Assembly: GCA_028023455.1 (NCBI GenBank)
Contig: JAQFVV010000023.1
Span: 806,001-870,000 of the forward strand
DNA length: 64,000 nt
Direction of reading: 5' to 3'
Origin: Epiperipatus broadwayi
Lineage: Eukaryota > Onychophora > Udeonychophora > Euonychophora > Peripatidae
Below, in pieces: positions 11,926-24,766 of the stretch (position 1 is the stretch's first letter; each line of letters begins with the position of its first letter). The position numbers and the translations under genes were made by a program. Under the pieces are notes generated by a model that did not search any database, had not been told where the DNA came from, and saw nothing but the letters and a program-made list of their open reading frames with translations.

Positions 11926-12775
11926 TTAAAAAGAACTTGAATTCAGATTTTCAAGCTTCTTACAACTATCCACTCTATCTTATACAACTGATACACATGA
12001 CCACATACATGTGAAAATGATAAATGATCTCCAATATACATATTTTGTGCTGAACCAGCATTCATCAGTTGATCCAGATCACCATCTCCCCACACATATA
12101 TAATAATAATAAGTGCTCAGTTTATATTACGATAGTAAAACCTCCAAATGTAAATGGGCAATGTTCAATCTTCTCCATCCTTCAATTATTCAGTAATCCA
12201 TATTACTGAAAATCGGAGGATGGAACGCTCTAAGTCCTTGTTGATGCCAATATTATTGTCATACCCATGTTGACTTTTAAGTCACTCTGACTGCTCACAT
12301 ATAGGACCTTAATATGTCTATTTAAATATACAGAAGAGGGATGGGCAGAATATAAGCTGAATATGTAATATTTAAATACATGTAAATTATCTATACTAAA
12401 CTTATTGTAATTAGAAGTGACTATATGTGAGGGATCAGAGTGATTTAAAGTCGGGATTTGAACATTCCATTCTCAGATTTTCAATGATATGGATGGCCAA
12501 TGAGTTGGAGGATGGAGAAGAGTGAAGCTTGTCCATTAAAGTTTGAAGATTTGCTATCTTAATATAAAGTGAGCACAGATTGTGTATACATGTGGGAGAT
12601 GATGATCTGGACCAAATGATGAGTGCTGGTTCAGCACGAAATACATATATTAGAGATCGTTTATTTTTTTCACATATATGTGGCCTTATGTATCAGTTGT
12701 ATAAGATAGAGTGAGTAATTTCAGGGAGCTTGAAAGTCTGAATTCAAGTCCCTTCTAATTACAATAAGTTTAGTA
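11926..12775. repeat. Fold-back element F1 (long inverted repeat, arms about 340-380 bp)
   Basis: The left arm (about 11926-12306) reads acttgaattcag...ttatacaactgatacaca...gctgaaccagcatt. It returns in reverse complement in the right arm (about 12423-12775), which ends cttctaattacaataagtt. The centre again contains an end-like sequence (ctaaacttattgtaattag at about 12398-12416), so F1 looks like two F units joined. F2 at 29370-29772 is a simpler relative. No coding potential. The arm ends carry a B-box-like motif (ttcaagtccc / ggatttgaac). Confidence 0.85.
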
Positions 12776-13625
12776 TAGACAATGTACATTCATTTAAATA
12801 TTAAATATTTTTTATATTACTTTAATCAAGTGTTCTAATAAATAATTTTTGATTTACAATTCAAGAATTCTGTTGTCTGCAGTCATTAAAATTTAATATT
12901 CCTTTCTTTAAAAAGGGAATCGATTTTTTTAATGGAAATATAAATTAGGCTTACATATTATATCTAGTAATCATAATAACAAAAAGTAATAATACAAATA
13001 AGATTTATTTTATTATAAAAGACTTAAAAACAATCAACAAAAATCATAAAAAGAAAAAAGATGCAAAATTGATAATAGAGGCACTCAATTCATTTTTAAA
13101 CTAGATAATGAAAATAAAAAAAGCTAGATTTGGCAGGGATAATTTAGAAGTGGTGAAAAAAATATTACCAATCTTAAATATGCTGAACAACATCAGACTT
13201 ATAGCTGAAAATATAAAATATCCCAAACCTCTCATTAAGAAAGTTAGAGAATAATCTAATTCACCAGAAAAATGTATAATTGCTTTAAAAAATCATAGTT
13301 AAAAAAAAAAAAATCACCACTAATGATTTGAATGAATTCCATCATCATAATATAGACATTCTGGAGAAATATTATTTATATAAATGCTAAAGTTTAGGTT
13401 TATAATAATAGAAGGGTAAGCTGCTAATTTCATTTTTTTTTTAAATAAAGGCAGAATCTCCTGATTTTATAATGTCAACAAAAGATTTACTATTTAAGAG
13501 ATTCAGTACAGATAAATACTGGGCAAAGTTGCTATAAAATAATTAGGAAAAAATTTTAAATGTAAGAGCATATCTTTAAAAATAAAGATCAAAATTATTC
13601 AAAGTGTGATATTTATTTTGATTCT
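12776..13625. other. Noncoding AT-rich sequence
   Basis: Nothing recognisable was seen apart from A/T homopolymer tracts. Confidence 0.5.
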
Positions 13626-13629
13626 TTAT

Positions 13630-14880
13630 TATAACATTTTCCATTTTGTTAGGCCTCTATACGCATTATAAATGCGCGAGCTGATCAAGTTATGTCAAAA
13701 AGAAGAAAGTTGTATTTCTATTTCTAAAAACATAACTACATTTCCTGATCAACTCGACCTAGTAATTGTTGAGAATTATGCTATTGATGAAATCAGCTTT
13801 TAATTTATTTAATATGGGCGCCAGGATTCTTTTATTCTAAAGAATCCGCTGAAATCATCATATAACGTCTCACAAATAAAAAAAAAAAAATTTTTAAACT
13901 AATCGGTATTGCATCATACCGTAACAAGAATTATTTTTTTTGGAGATTATTATTCTGGGCTTATTTAAACATATTGGCAATGGTAAATTATATATTTAAA
14001 CATCACTAAAATAATATTAATAAATCTAATAATAATTAATAACTATTATTAATAATGTACATATGAAAATTGGTATTAGAAATATTTTTATTCTAATAGA
14101 TTAAAAATGTTTGAAGTAAATATTTATCAAATAAATTGGAGAGAACACAATTCAGATCGTGAAATATTAATAAAATAAATAACAGTTGAACAATTAAAAA
14201 GTTCTTGGTTACACAAGTCTCTTGATTAATTAAATGAAAGTCTATATCGGGGTCCTGTTATAAGCTTATTTTTACGAGTAGTTTGTAAAATGGTTAAATT
14301 TGTCACAATCGGGACAATGAAGCATAACTTACCGGTAAGTTTAGTGAATTCAGTAGTAGATAACTATGCCTAGTTTTTTGGGTAGAATGAGCTCGGCCTT
14401 TTGGTTATTATTTGATCTTGTGGTCCATTCTCCTAGTCGGTCACGAAGGCTTTTCTGGTGTACATCTTCAGGCACGATGTCCACAGAAGCTCCGGTTCAC
14501 TCTGACATGCCGAATTATTTCAGTGTAGAACGATCTTGGATGTATTATTGTTATCCAGGACCGACTAGAGAAACAAACGAAACAAGATGTTCTTCAAACT
14601 GACCCCCCTCCTTTTTATACTAGAGGTCCAGTTTTCGAACTTCTGCACATGCTATTATCATGGCGTTTTTGGTTCATAATCTTGTATAGTCTTATCTCAT
14701 TTTTCGATTACAAAGTTCTCATTTTTTTAGCAGATCTTTCAGCCATCTTTAATTAGCTAAAATACTTTTCTTTTAGCTTATCTTTTTTTTACTTTTGGAA
14801 TTCTTTTGTTCTTTCCAATTCTACTTTTATTTCTAATTACATAAAAAAAATACGAAAAAATAATTTAACTTTCATTGTTT

Positions 14881-14912
<32 letters not shown>

Positions 14913-14986
14913 TCTAAATCTACTTTTATTTTTTTAGCTTCTACCAAATGCCAATATATTTGCACCGTATATAAATAAATGGTACA
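13630..14986 (+). mobile_element. Solo LTR, copy A (1357 bp, diverged)
   Basis: It is colinear with copy B at 31310-32681 over its whole length. The start is TATAACATTTTCC, where copy B has TGTAACGTTTTCC. The end is AAATGGTACA at 14986. The flanking tetramers are ttat (13626-13629) and ctat (14987-14990), a decayed 4-bp duplication. A conserved stem (GAGCTGATCA at 13678-13687 with TGATCAACTC at 13746-13755) follows the 5' end. The frame at 14366-14602 lies inside and is broken in copy B, so it is not considered a gene. The orientation is inferred from TG...CA plus the terminal TATATAAATAAA. Confidence 0.75.
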
Positions 14987-14990
14987 CTAT

Positions 14991-17596
14991 AGATGTGAAA
15001 CTTCAGCACTGAAAAAAGTTAAAAAAAATATTGATGTTTTTGAACTGTAGTACTGGCAAAGACTCGAAAATTTTTCGAAATGTAATAAAAATGAATAAGT
15101 GAATACTAGGACAAATTAGACCCGAATTCTAAACTGAAGAACAAATAACCATTTTTCATTTTAGTTATATTATGACCAGAGTCAACCTGAAAAAATGTGG
15201 GGCCTGGTGCAATGTTTTCATGCAGGGTCTCTTTTACATATGATTAAAAAAAACACTTAGATATTTAAAAAAATACATCTTATTTGTGCATTTGTTATAG
15301 CTTCTCTTTCAAATGCTACACACGCTTTTAATTTTATTTATTATAAAATCTTACACAACAATAATAAAATTTTCATTTATCTTATTAAGTAAATATTCAC
15401 ATGACCAGTGCTTCTTCAATTGTATTAATTTAGCATATGATAAGTACAGACTACAAATTACCAAGTTTTGATAAAAGAAAAAAGTTTTATTTAGCAAAAT
15501 GATATTTTTTATTTTTGCTAAAGTTGTATAATAGTATGTAGGAATGGACATAGAGCCATCATACCATTCACACTCTTCTTAGGCCGTTCTGATTATAACT
15601 TCGACCTGATCAGTCTGAAAAACCAAAACGATGTCATTTTGGAGAAATAATAATTTTATAAACTCTAGAAGTCAATGACATTTTTTCAGCACTTAATAAT
15701 TTATAAAAGCAAAACTTAATGCCTTTAATGGAATCTATATTTATCATGAAAAGTAGAAAAGTTATCTAATTAAAAATCCAAACCAAAATAAGATGAAAGT
15801 TGCACTATAATCAAGTTTAAAACTAGACTTTTGATACTAATACTTTGACAAAATGAAAAATTTCAAATTTGCAAAACTATACTAAATTTCTTAGAAAATA
15901 AAGAATGTAAATATAATTACTATCTTTAATGCAATAACTTTTGATGATTTATATGTTACAACATTCTTATAAGACATAAATATAAATAAACAATCATGTT
16001 TTTTTGGTTGGGGTTTTTTTTTCATCATAAAAAAGTAAAAAAGAGTTAGATAAAATCAATTTAAATGTGTTTTAGAATGTTAATTTAATATATATAAACT
16101 AGTTTTTTAAAAAAGCTCATTTCAGAGCAAAAGCCTCATAAAAAGCCCCTCATATTAGGATGCTGAAAGAGAAAGCAATACTCAACATGCTTACCAATTG
16201 TTGTGGCTATGGTTTAAACAGTTTTGCCTTTGTTTTATTTCTAGTTAAAAAATGTCTAGATATTCATTTTGAAACTATTATACTATTATCTGGTTTAGTT
16301 ATGTCCTGGCTACCTAAAAAAAAAAAAAATTCTAAACTCAATAATATTTTTTTTTTTTTAAGTTTATCCAACCCAGACACAAACTAAGGTTTCAGGCATA
16401 GAAGATGAATGCATTACTAATGCACATGAGGCCCTTCAAAAAATATACAAGAAAAAAAATAAATAAATAAATTTCTTAATAGTATTATTAAAAAAAAAAA
16501 AAGCAAATTAAAAAATGCAATATTATTTACATCAGTTGTATCAAAAGAAAAATAAAACTTAAGTGAAGCATTTTTTATAAAAATACTCAATAAGTACATA
16601 TAATTCTTTAATAAAAGAAATTGTGAGCAGTGAACAGTACAAAATAAGACTTGATGTGAAACTTGAAATAAAAAAGATAACTAAGAATTACAAAAAAATG
16701 CAGGTTTGTAATTATGAACTGAATTTTAAAAAAAAAAGGAATGGTAATTTATTTTTGATTAGCTGTATGCAAAAAGCATCAAATTATTTTAAACAAGTTT
16801 CCTTATAATTCTCCAAAGCTATTCTGTGATTCCAATAAAAATAAAATTTAGCTTAACTTCTAAAGTCCCTTATAAATTGTGTCCTTTGCTAAATTTAAAC
16901 TTTTATTTTTCTCCAATGCTATACTATCCTTCTGTGAATTGGATGTTTTCTATTCATGATTACAAATTGTCAATGATGCAATCAGAAAAAGGTTTTCATA
17001 TTTAGGCCCTTCTATGTAAAACTGGAAAAAATATGAAAATACACAAAGTTAAATAAGTCTTAATTCTATGTATAGTTATGTTGATAATTAGTTAAAGCTG
17101 TTTATTATTACAGTTTTATTATCTAATGAAATTGTCTGTACTCTTTTTCCCCACCCTACATAAAAATAAAGTAACAAAAAAAAAAAAAATCAACTACAAT
17201 GTGTTCAAGATGTCACTTTGAAAAATACAATAAAAGATAGTTAGCCATAGCGCAACAAAGTACTTAACTAGGATCCCAAAATATAAAAAGCTTTTTAAGT
17301 ATGGCATAAAATAATGAAATTGAAATATCCACAACATTGTTTGGTGAAAAAGACTTGCATTAAAAATTTGTAAAATATTTCAGAAAAGCCATTGATCTAT
17401 AGTGAACTAAATTAATGATTGCAAATGACAATGCTATACAATCTCTATGTGTATGTATATATAAAAAAAATTATTTGCTAATTTAATCCAACTCAAACTT
17501 TACACCATTTGGAATGAACAGAAGAAAGCAGACAGGATAAAGTTTAAGTTGGAATATGTTAACCATTAGGTCAGTAAGTAATTTTCTTTCTAATTT
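14991..17596. other. Noncoding AT-rich sequence
   Basis: No exon was recognised. Homopolymer T/A tracts lie nearby (around 14878-14910 inside the LTR, and 16318-16330, 16350-16360 and 16488-16502 here). The small ORFs 16160-16387 and 16623-16808 have no recognisable motif. Confidence 0.45.
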
Positions 17597-17876
17597 TAGT
17601 GATACATTAATTATGATGTTCAAATATATATTACTTGGGAACAATAAGTCTTTCTTTAGGTAATATCCATAAAAACAAAAATAAAATAACTTGTGCTATA
17701 TTTTTAAAAACAAAAACTGGTCTTCCACTGTTCAGTTTAATGATACATTAATTATGATTTTCAAATATATATTACTTGAGAACAATAAGTCTTTCTTCAG
17801 GTAATATCCATAAAAACAAAAATAAAATAACTTGTGCTATATTTTTAAACCAAAAAAACTGGTCTTCCACTGAGAA
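17597..17876 (+). repeat. Tandem duplication, two units, period 141 bp
   Basis: tgatacattaattatga starts at 17600 and again at 17741. The two units stay colinear through ttactggtcttccactg-type sequence to about 17736 and 17872 with only scattered differences, indicating a fairly recent local duplication. Confidence 0.92.
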
Positions 17877-20262
17877 AAAAAACAACAACAACAACTCTTA
17901 ATCCCAGAAATGTATTTTTTTCAGTCAATTCATTCATGATTCTTATTAATCTTCTGTTAAAAACTGTATAAATTAAAAACTAACCCCTGGTAAAAATGTA
18001 GGATATGTTATTCCATTTTTTTTATATTTTATTTAATATATATTTTTTAAATTTACTGGCATTCTATATATTCTCTATTTATTATTCTATTTTCCAAAAA
18101 GTTATTGAAAAACAAATAATTTTACAAATGAATCAGGTGATTAATTTCCCATTGCAAAAAATCTTTATGGTTAACAAATCTATTTTTGAGTTGGTACTTT
18201 AAAGACATATATATTTATTAAAGTAGGAATTCCAAAAATAAATCAGACTGAAAGTAATAAAATAAAATATTTTAGAAAAAAAAATATTGACATAAAAAAA
18301 GGAAATGAATTAGATAATCTAAACTTAATAGATTGCCAGCAATATAAAACACTTTTAGAAAAGCATATTGAAAACATCACAAAAAAGAACACTGAAAAAA
18401 ACACAAACATGGTATAATACTTTAATTGTAAAAACTTAAAGAAGAGTTAGATGTAATATATGACAAGATGAAGAAAAATATTGCTGAGTAAAGCAAGTCT
18501 CACCTTTTATATTAAAAGATAATATATATTGGGAAAAGATCTAATACAAAATAAAATAATGAGATTAAATTGTTTCTTGTATTTGACTAAAAAAAAAAAA
18601 AGCTCGAACAATATATATAACAGCCCTATTCATGGAGATTGAGCTATCAATCCATTAAATATAGGATTAAGCAATATAAAAAAATTTCTTTTATGTTTTA
18701 ATGCAGTGGTCTAGAGTTCAAGGTCTATGTATGAATCATGATTCCAGCTTTGCTACTTATAGAGCTCGAATTTTATATGAATTCAGGAACAATAATCTAG
18801 TGATTATTTATTTATATAAACAATTATCAACAAAAAGTATAATAAAAAAATTATAATAAAAAAAGGGTTTAAAGCAATCTGCCACTATGAATTTTCTTCA
18901 ACAAAACATCAATATAATAAAATCCAGGATGCTGAAAGAGAAATTCTTTTAGAAAAGCTTATTCATTTCCGCTTTAAAAAAGAACAAATCTCATTTTATT
19001 AATGTCCCAGTGTTCCCTCATAGACTGTGCACTCATATATAGCAAGTTTATGATGTAACATTGCATTAATTTATTTAAAAATTATTTCATTTATATTTTT
19101 TAGAATAGAATATGTATATCTTTTAAATATATATATAAAATTACATAATGGTTTTTAAATTGAGCAGTTTCATTTTTAAAATACTAAATCTATAAAATAA
19201 TGTTGACTCAAACTCAGAATTTATCAAACATAGAGATAGAATTAAAATTCTAAGCATATAGATCGGGACTAAAATATTAAATCTTACATTAAATACCATT
19301 GTGATCAAACTTTTGCACAGTTTAGTAAAATAAAAAACGAATAGTTATATGTTCAGAAGATCAAGAAACAATAGAGCAAAAGATCATCAAATACAACTAG
19401 CAGAACAAATCCATTAATTGAGACTTTTTAAAGTGAAAATTATTCCAAAAATTTTTAATTCTCCAATCCATTATCCCCACCTCTACACTTATTTCTTCAA
19501 AAGTATATTTAAATAAATAAAAAATTAATTTAATAAAATGAATATTTCTTAATCTTTTTTTTTTAACAGAAAATGTTATATCACTATGTTAATTAAGAAG
19601 ACATATTATTTATAATTTTTTTGCACTATATAGGCAGAATGATGTACTTGAGAGACAAATATTCTTGAACAAAACTCAGCCCTTCACTTCCTGTATTCAA
19701 AAGCTACATAATCTCCCGTGACTGTAACCATTTTTTATTATATATAATAAATCTTTAATTAAAAATTATGAAAGAATATTACTTCTGAATTGGGATAACA
19801 ATAATAAACAAATTAACATACTTATCATTCAATAATTATATTAGAATTCCAATAAATAAATGAGCATTTATTTATTTAGCATATGGATTTTTTATTTTAG
19901 AAAGTTTAACTGTTAATAAAATATCATAAAGAAACCTGTAGTAGAAACCCCAACCAAGGGATAGATTGATTAAGGCTTTCAATTCTGCTACTATAGTCAT
20001 AAATTTGATAGCCATTAACTAAGTGATGAGTGCAATAATAATGGATTATCTGAATCTATTGATAAAATTCTAATAATGTCTACGAAAATCAAATCTAGAT
20101 GATTTTATCATTGGATCTGAAAAAAGAAAATTGTATAATAATTTATATTAGTCCGGAATGATTTATTGTCAATAACATTTCTCTTACCATTTCCAGTTTG
20201 TCACTATAGTACATTTTATCTTTTTGCTAAAATAAATGTATGCTATAAATTTAACTTTGAAA
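17877..20262. other. Noncoding AT-rich sequence
   Basis: No exon or element was recognised. The frame 18005-18202 is low-complexity hydrophobic translation of T-rich DNA. Confidence 0.45.
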
Positions 20263-20379
20263 TTACAATAAGCGTCGGTGGTTGAGAGGTCAGCATGGCT
20301 GCCTTACAAGCAGTTGTCCCGGGTTAGTGAGTTCGTTTCCCGGTCGATGCTATGACACATGAAAAAAAATTTACAATAA
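20263..20379 (+). repeat. Target-site duplication pair (ttacaataa) around the tRNA-derived SINE
   Basis: ttacaataa occurs at 20263-20271 and 20371-20379, flush with the first base of the tRNA-like head and with the end of the A-rich tail. This is the signature of LINE-mediated retroposition. Confidence 0.85.
20272..20370 (+). mobile_element. 99-bp SINE/retroposon with a tRNA-Val(UAC)-like head
   Basis: The head (20272-20351) folds as a tRNA. The acceptor strands gcgtcg and cgatgc pair with one G-U. An A-box-like tggttgagagg is present. The anticodon stem gctgc/gcagt closes the loop cttacaa, giving anticodon TAC (valine). The T-stem ccggg/cccgg encloses a loop with the normal ttcgttt preceded by eight extra bases (ttagtgag). 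After the head come tatgacacatg and an A8 tail, then the target duplication. The extra T-loop bases and the tail mean that this is not a functional tRNA gene. It is a retroposed tRNA-derived element or a single retropseudogene. Confidence 0.78.
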
Positions 20380-21462
20380 ATCTATATATTCTGTATTTAT
20401 TCATTCCTTTAGTACAGACTAACTTGTTTGTTTTACATAAATAGATTCTATGAAGATATAGATTAATTTCTGTATTTGGAATAGAAATAAAATAATTATT
20501 ATCTATTTTAATTTTTGTTATTGTAAAAAAGGACTATAACTTGAATAACACGCATACATTGAATGACTATTATTTCTTAGTTAGCAGGTTGATTAATTAA
20601 CAAATATTTGACTATCATCAACGGTTGTTTAACAATATTTGTCGTCACCCTAATATAATTTATTCTAACATCACAAGTTTAAAGATATATCAAACACTTC
20701 AATAGATATTTTTAAATCATTAAAATGCATAATCACATTATATACAACACTATGATACATCAATGAATGTTGTTTCTCTTAGCTTAAGAAATTTATAACT
20801 TCTTCCATTTTTTAGATCAACATTCTTTCTTTTCCTACCTCTCTTCCTCTTAATTTTCCAATAAATCTTTTATAATTTCCTTTTCCAATTCCTAATGTTG
20901 TCAATAAATAATCTTTTATTATTATACTCTTTTTGTTACTATTTTAAAAAAATCTTCATAAAAAATGTTTACTTTTTTTTTCTTATTATATAGTATCCCT
21001 TTTTTTATTTTCCATAAGTAATAAAACTATATTTGTTAATGACATCACCAGGTTTTTTTTTTTTTACTTAACATATAGTATTTTAAAAAATAAAATACAT
21101 TTATATATTTTAAACTAAAGCTTTGATATCAATTTGGACAGTGACAGATAATATTCATTTATATATATCCAATGAAGTTTTCTCTCTCAATTTGAATGAA
21201 AAATATTAAATTGAAAAAAAAAAATTTATATGTTTCAATAAAAGTTTACTAATGCCACAAAAAGTAAACAAATTAATAATTTTTAAATAATATAATTTAA
21301 AATATCACAATAGAAAATAAATATCTAGTTTAATAAAAATAAATAAATTAAAAACTAATATAATTTTGAATAAGATTTACTAGTTTATGCAAATGCAAGA
21401 AGAAAAAAGTATAAAAACAATAACATCAATTGTAATAATTGTTAAAACTAAAATTAACTTAC
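20380..21462. other. Probable Appl intron, downstream of the exon
   Basis: AT-rich DNA directly 3' (minus strand) of the Appl exon donor site. No further exon was recognised, although short exons cannot be excluded by eye. Confidence 0.5.
21457..21462 (-). promoter_or_regulatory. 5' splice site (donor GTAAGT) of the Appl exon
   Basis: On the minus strand the exon end AAAGATA is followed by GTAAGT, a consensus metazoan donor. Using it gives a 222-nt exon with phase-1 introns on both sides. Confidence 0.88.
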
Positions 21463-21684
21463 TATCTTTGTTCTTTGGACAGCAAACAAATTCTACTCCA
21501 GAGAAAACATCAATTCCACAAGGAAGAAGCATAGCAAAAGTTAACAAGCCCATACCGCGCTTGAAACAGGATTTAGTAGCTGTTCTGTTCCATTCATCAA
21601 ATGTCATGCACTTACTCTGGTTATGGATATGATCAAAAAGACAATGTTCTGGTACTAACAATGCATCGCTCTGAAATGGACCCA
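21463..21684 (-). CDS. Appl: Exon of amyloid-precursor-like protein (Appl), E1 copper-binding-like subdomain
   Basis: The 222-nt exon encodes FQSDALLVPEHCLFDHIHN ... WNRTATKSC ... MLLPCGIDVFSGVEFVCCPK. APP-family proteins are type I membrane proteins. This is the second subdomain of extracellular E1, held by three disulphides, and all six cysteines are present. At the positions of the vertebrate APP copper ligands, His147 is Phe, His151 is Asn and Tyr168 is Phe (Met170 is kept), so copper binding in that manner is unlikely. The text as I remember fly APPL has the same changes. Two N-glycosylation sequons (NQS, NRT) are visible. On the minus strand the exon has a T-rich acceptor ending ttattttag and a GTAAGT donor. 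Both introns are phase 1 (the exon starts with TG of a split codon, probably Leu or Val), matching the intron position I recall in vertebrate APP. The upstream growth-factor-like exon and the E2 exons were not found. Confidence 0.95.
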
Positions 21685-21703
21685 CTAAAATAAAATAAAA
21701 ATT
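21685..21703 (-). promoter_or_regulatory. 3' splice site (acceptor) of the Appl exon
   Basis: Read on the minus strand this is a T/A-rich tract ending TTTTATTTTATTTTAG immediately before the first coding base at 21684. Only one AG lies at the junction, which fixes the exon start. Confidence 0.85.
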
Positions 21704-23268
21704 CATAACTTTAATACAATATAAAAATAACTAATGAATTACTTACAATATATGAAAATGACAATAACTTTTTATCTAGTATTTTCCATAATAGATATTA
21801 GTTTGAAAAATATTCATGTGGATAAGAAATATTATTCTCTAATTTATTTATTTTTTAAAAAAAATATTTATATGCAGTTAAAGATGGGAAAATTTGCTTG
21901 TATCAGGTTTATTGATAACGTATGATATCTTTACTCTAAGAATGGATCCAGAAAAATAATCAACAGAAGTATATAAAATACGCATTCCTTTTAGAATAGA
22001 AATTAATGTGTAAAAAATAAAAGTTTTTGAAAAAAATTTAACGGATTATTGTTAATAATGATAAATGAATACATAGTTACTCAAGTCATATGGCATATAA
22101 ACAACAGAAACGAAAGATTGAGTTTCAAATCACGAACATTTGGTTCTTGATTGTCATCCTTATGCAAAGAATAACGTAACGGTACAGCATTAGAAAAAAG
22201 ACTAATACTTAATAATAAGATAAAGAATACAATAGAATGATAATAGTTAAAAAAAATTCTTAGAAATTTTTGCTCAAATCTATCACTACAATTGATTTGG
22301 CATTAGTAAAAAAATTTACACACTTAATAGTAAGATTAAATATGAACTAAAACTGTAAGAAATAAAAAGACTTTCTGTTTAAAAATCAATTTATTTAAGA
22401 AATCAATAAAAAGAATTTATTAAATTCAAGATGTATTTCTGCATTGAGCTATCATACAAGTAAAATTTAAAAAAAAAAGATAATTTCACTATAGCCATTT
22501 TGCCAATAATTTCTTTTTGCTTTTTAATTTTATTTTTATAATATTGCTTTTTAAACTTTGTAATTGTGCTAATATATGTATAATTCAGTTTAAATATAAT
22601 TGTTAATCAAATAATAAATGAAATACATATTATTAATAAAGTAATATACTAAAATAACTTTTTGCCTACCCTAAATTATGAAAATTTATTAAAAAGAAAA
22701 ATTAGATTGGTCATAGTCTAAAAAAATATGTAGGCTGAAAAAATGTGTGGCATTTGCTTTTGCAATATATGGGATAATTTTTATAAGTAGTTTTAATTTA
22801 TAAAATTGTAATTTCAACTTTTTACGTCAAACCTTAACAATAATAATGCAATAACAAATAATTATATTAACATGTTAATTATTAGATTTAATTAAAATAT
22901 TACTGGATAAATATGCATATGAAGATTTAAATATTAGATATGCTTTTTGCCTTTGTTGTGTATGTTTAAAGAATAAAAAGTGATTTAATCACTAACATAT
23001 ATATATATAACAGTTTCAGAAAGTCATCTGCAGGGCAAGGACTTTTCCATCACTATGACTATTAAAAAATAAAAAGACATTATCCACTTTCTTTATTTTA
23101 TTTCTTAGTCTAAATATTTTTTTACTTGCTAAGTTAACTACAAGCTGTTAAAAAAAAAAAAATGTATTGCTACTCAAGACTCTAGCAGCTATGGCAAGTA
23201 AATGCAATGATTCCTATACCTCTAACGTCCTATCTATACAGGAGACATGAGATATCCAAAGCATTTTG
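21704..23268. other. Probable Appl intron, upstream of the exon
   Basis: AT-rich sequence with no recognised exon. The plus-strand frames 21387-21632 (shadow of the exon) and 21734-21925 are not considered genes. Confidence 0.5.
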
Positions 23269-23466
23269 CCCCCCCCCCCCCACAAGCAAAAACATGTGAA
23301 GCAAATAATAGTTCATGTTTTGTATCTAATCCTTGTTTACAATACAATACATTGTTTACTGCATAACCCCCCCCCCCTTTCCAAGCAGAAACATGTATAG
23401 CAAATAATAATTCATTCTGTATCTAAACTTTGTTTACAATACAATACACGTTGTTTACTGCATTGT
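23269..23466 (+). repeat. Tandem duplication with poly-C heads, period about 97 bp
   Basis: A run of 13 C (23269-23281) and one of 11 C (23367-23377) each precede aagca-aaacatgt, then gcaaataata, then ttgtttacaatacaatac and gtttactgcat. Two colinear units are seen. Confidence 0.9.
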
Positions 23467-23815
23467 CCTATAGTTATAATAGAATGTTCTAGGTTATAAT
23501 ATATTAACATTAATCCCATTTTCACAGGTACAGAATGCATACACAAGTTAAAATTATAGGATAAACAATTTTTTTTTACAAATAATAATATAGTTATTTA
23601 ATAATAAAGTGAGTAAGCATATCTACATATATATGTATTTTATATATGTCTTCACCCATAAACATATTTGTTCAAAAAAAAAAAAACTATTATCTTTTTT
23701 TAAAAAAAAACTTGGAAAGCAAAATATTATATTATTGACTTTCTGAAGCTGTTGATTTATTAGAACAATCAAATTCCATAGATATGCAACACCTATTCTG
23801 GATCCTCCTTTTTTA

Positions 23816-24766
23816 GCAAAATAAATTTCACCATCTTATGCCACTTACTGTAAACTTTAGTAAATAATAATAGATGTCAGATGATAGTGCTTATTAAATC
23901 CCTATTCTATTTTATCCTATCCAATATCCCCAGACTAGTTTTAAGCTTACGATTTATCCTCAGTGAGAAATTTTGGATCTTGGACCTTTAGGATCTAATG
24001 GACCCTCCTTCCAGCATCTATTATTTTCTCTGCTATAATATCAAGCTATTAACCCAAATTAAAAAAACATACGAATGTTTTCAATCTAAGCCAACTTATA
24101 TAGATCTGAAACCAGTTTAGTTTCTATATATTAAGATGTCTCTAGTTTTTAATAATTATGGATATCTATATCTCATGGCCAGGATTTGGTATAAACCAAT
24201 AAAATATCATCTGACTCAAGCTTACATATTGCTGTTATAGCAGCATAATTATCACCATCTTTATGTCACTATAAGCTTTAATAAATAATAAAAGATGGCC
24301 AGATGCTGCTATAACAGTAATTTGTAAGTTAAAGTCATGTAACGGAATCAGATAATACTTTATTGGTTTGTAACAAACCTTGACCACAGGATAGAGATGC
24401 CAATAATAAACTAGATATATAAAAAACTAAACTAGTTTCAGATCATATGATTGTATAAGCAAGTTGGCTTAGATTGAAAACCATTTATATGTTTTGTTTT
24501 TTATTTAGGCTGATAGCTTGAAAATTTAAGTGAGAGGTAAATGATAAGTGCTGAAAGAAAGGTGCATTTGATTCTAAAGGTCCAAGTGCGCTAATTCAAG
24601 ATCCAAAGCTCCTCACTGAGGAAAACTAATGGTCTGGTTACATTGAATAGAATAATAGCACTGGATAGAGATTTTAATAAGTCTTATCATCTACTTTCTA
24701 TTATTACTTACTGAAAACTTACATTAAGTGACATAGATTATGGTAAAAATTATGCTACTATAACAG
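23816..24766. repeat. Large inverted repeat G (arms about 430-460 bp)
   Basis: The left arm (23816-24246) and right arm (about 24303-24766) are reverse complements with moderate divergence. Paired landmarks include catcttatgccactta with its complement near 24730, cctcagtgag at 23959 with ctcactgagg near 24612, aatctaagccaactt at 24087 with aagttggcttagatt at 24461, and aaaccaataaaatat with atactttattggttt. The loop region carries its own short palindrome (gttatagcagcat / atgctgctataac). The start of the right arm recurs in direct orientation at about 24752-24818. No coding potential was seen. Confidence 0.85.

Noticed and set aside
14366-14602. 78-codon ORF as a gene
   Set aside because: It lies inside solo LTR copy A; the aligned frame in copy B has stops and frameshifts.
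20272-20350. Functional tRNA-Val gene
   Set aside because: Eight extra bases in the T-loop, an A-tail and flush target duplications show a retroposed copy.
21387-21632. Plus-strand 81-codon ORF
   Set aside because: It is the antisense shadow of the Appl exon.
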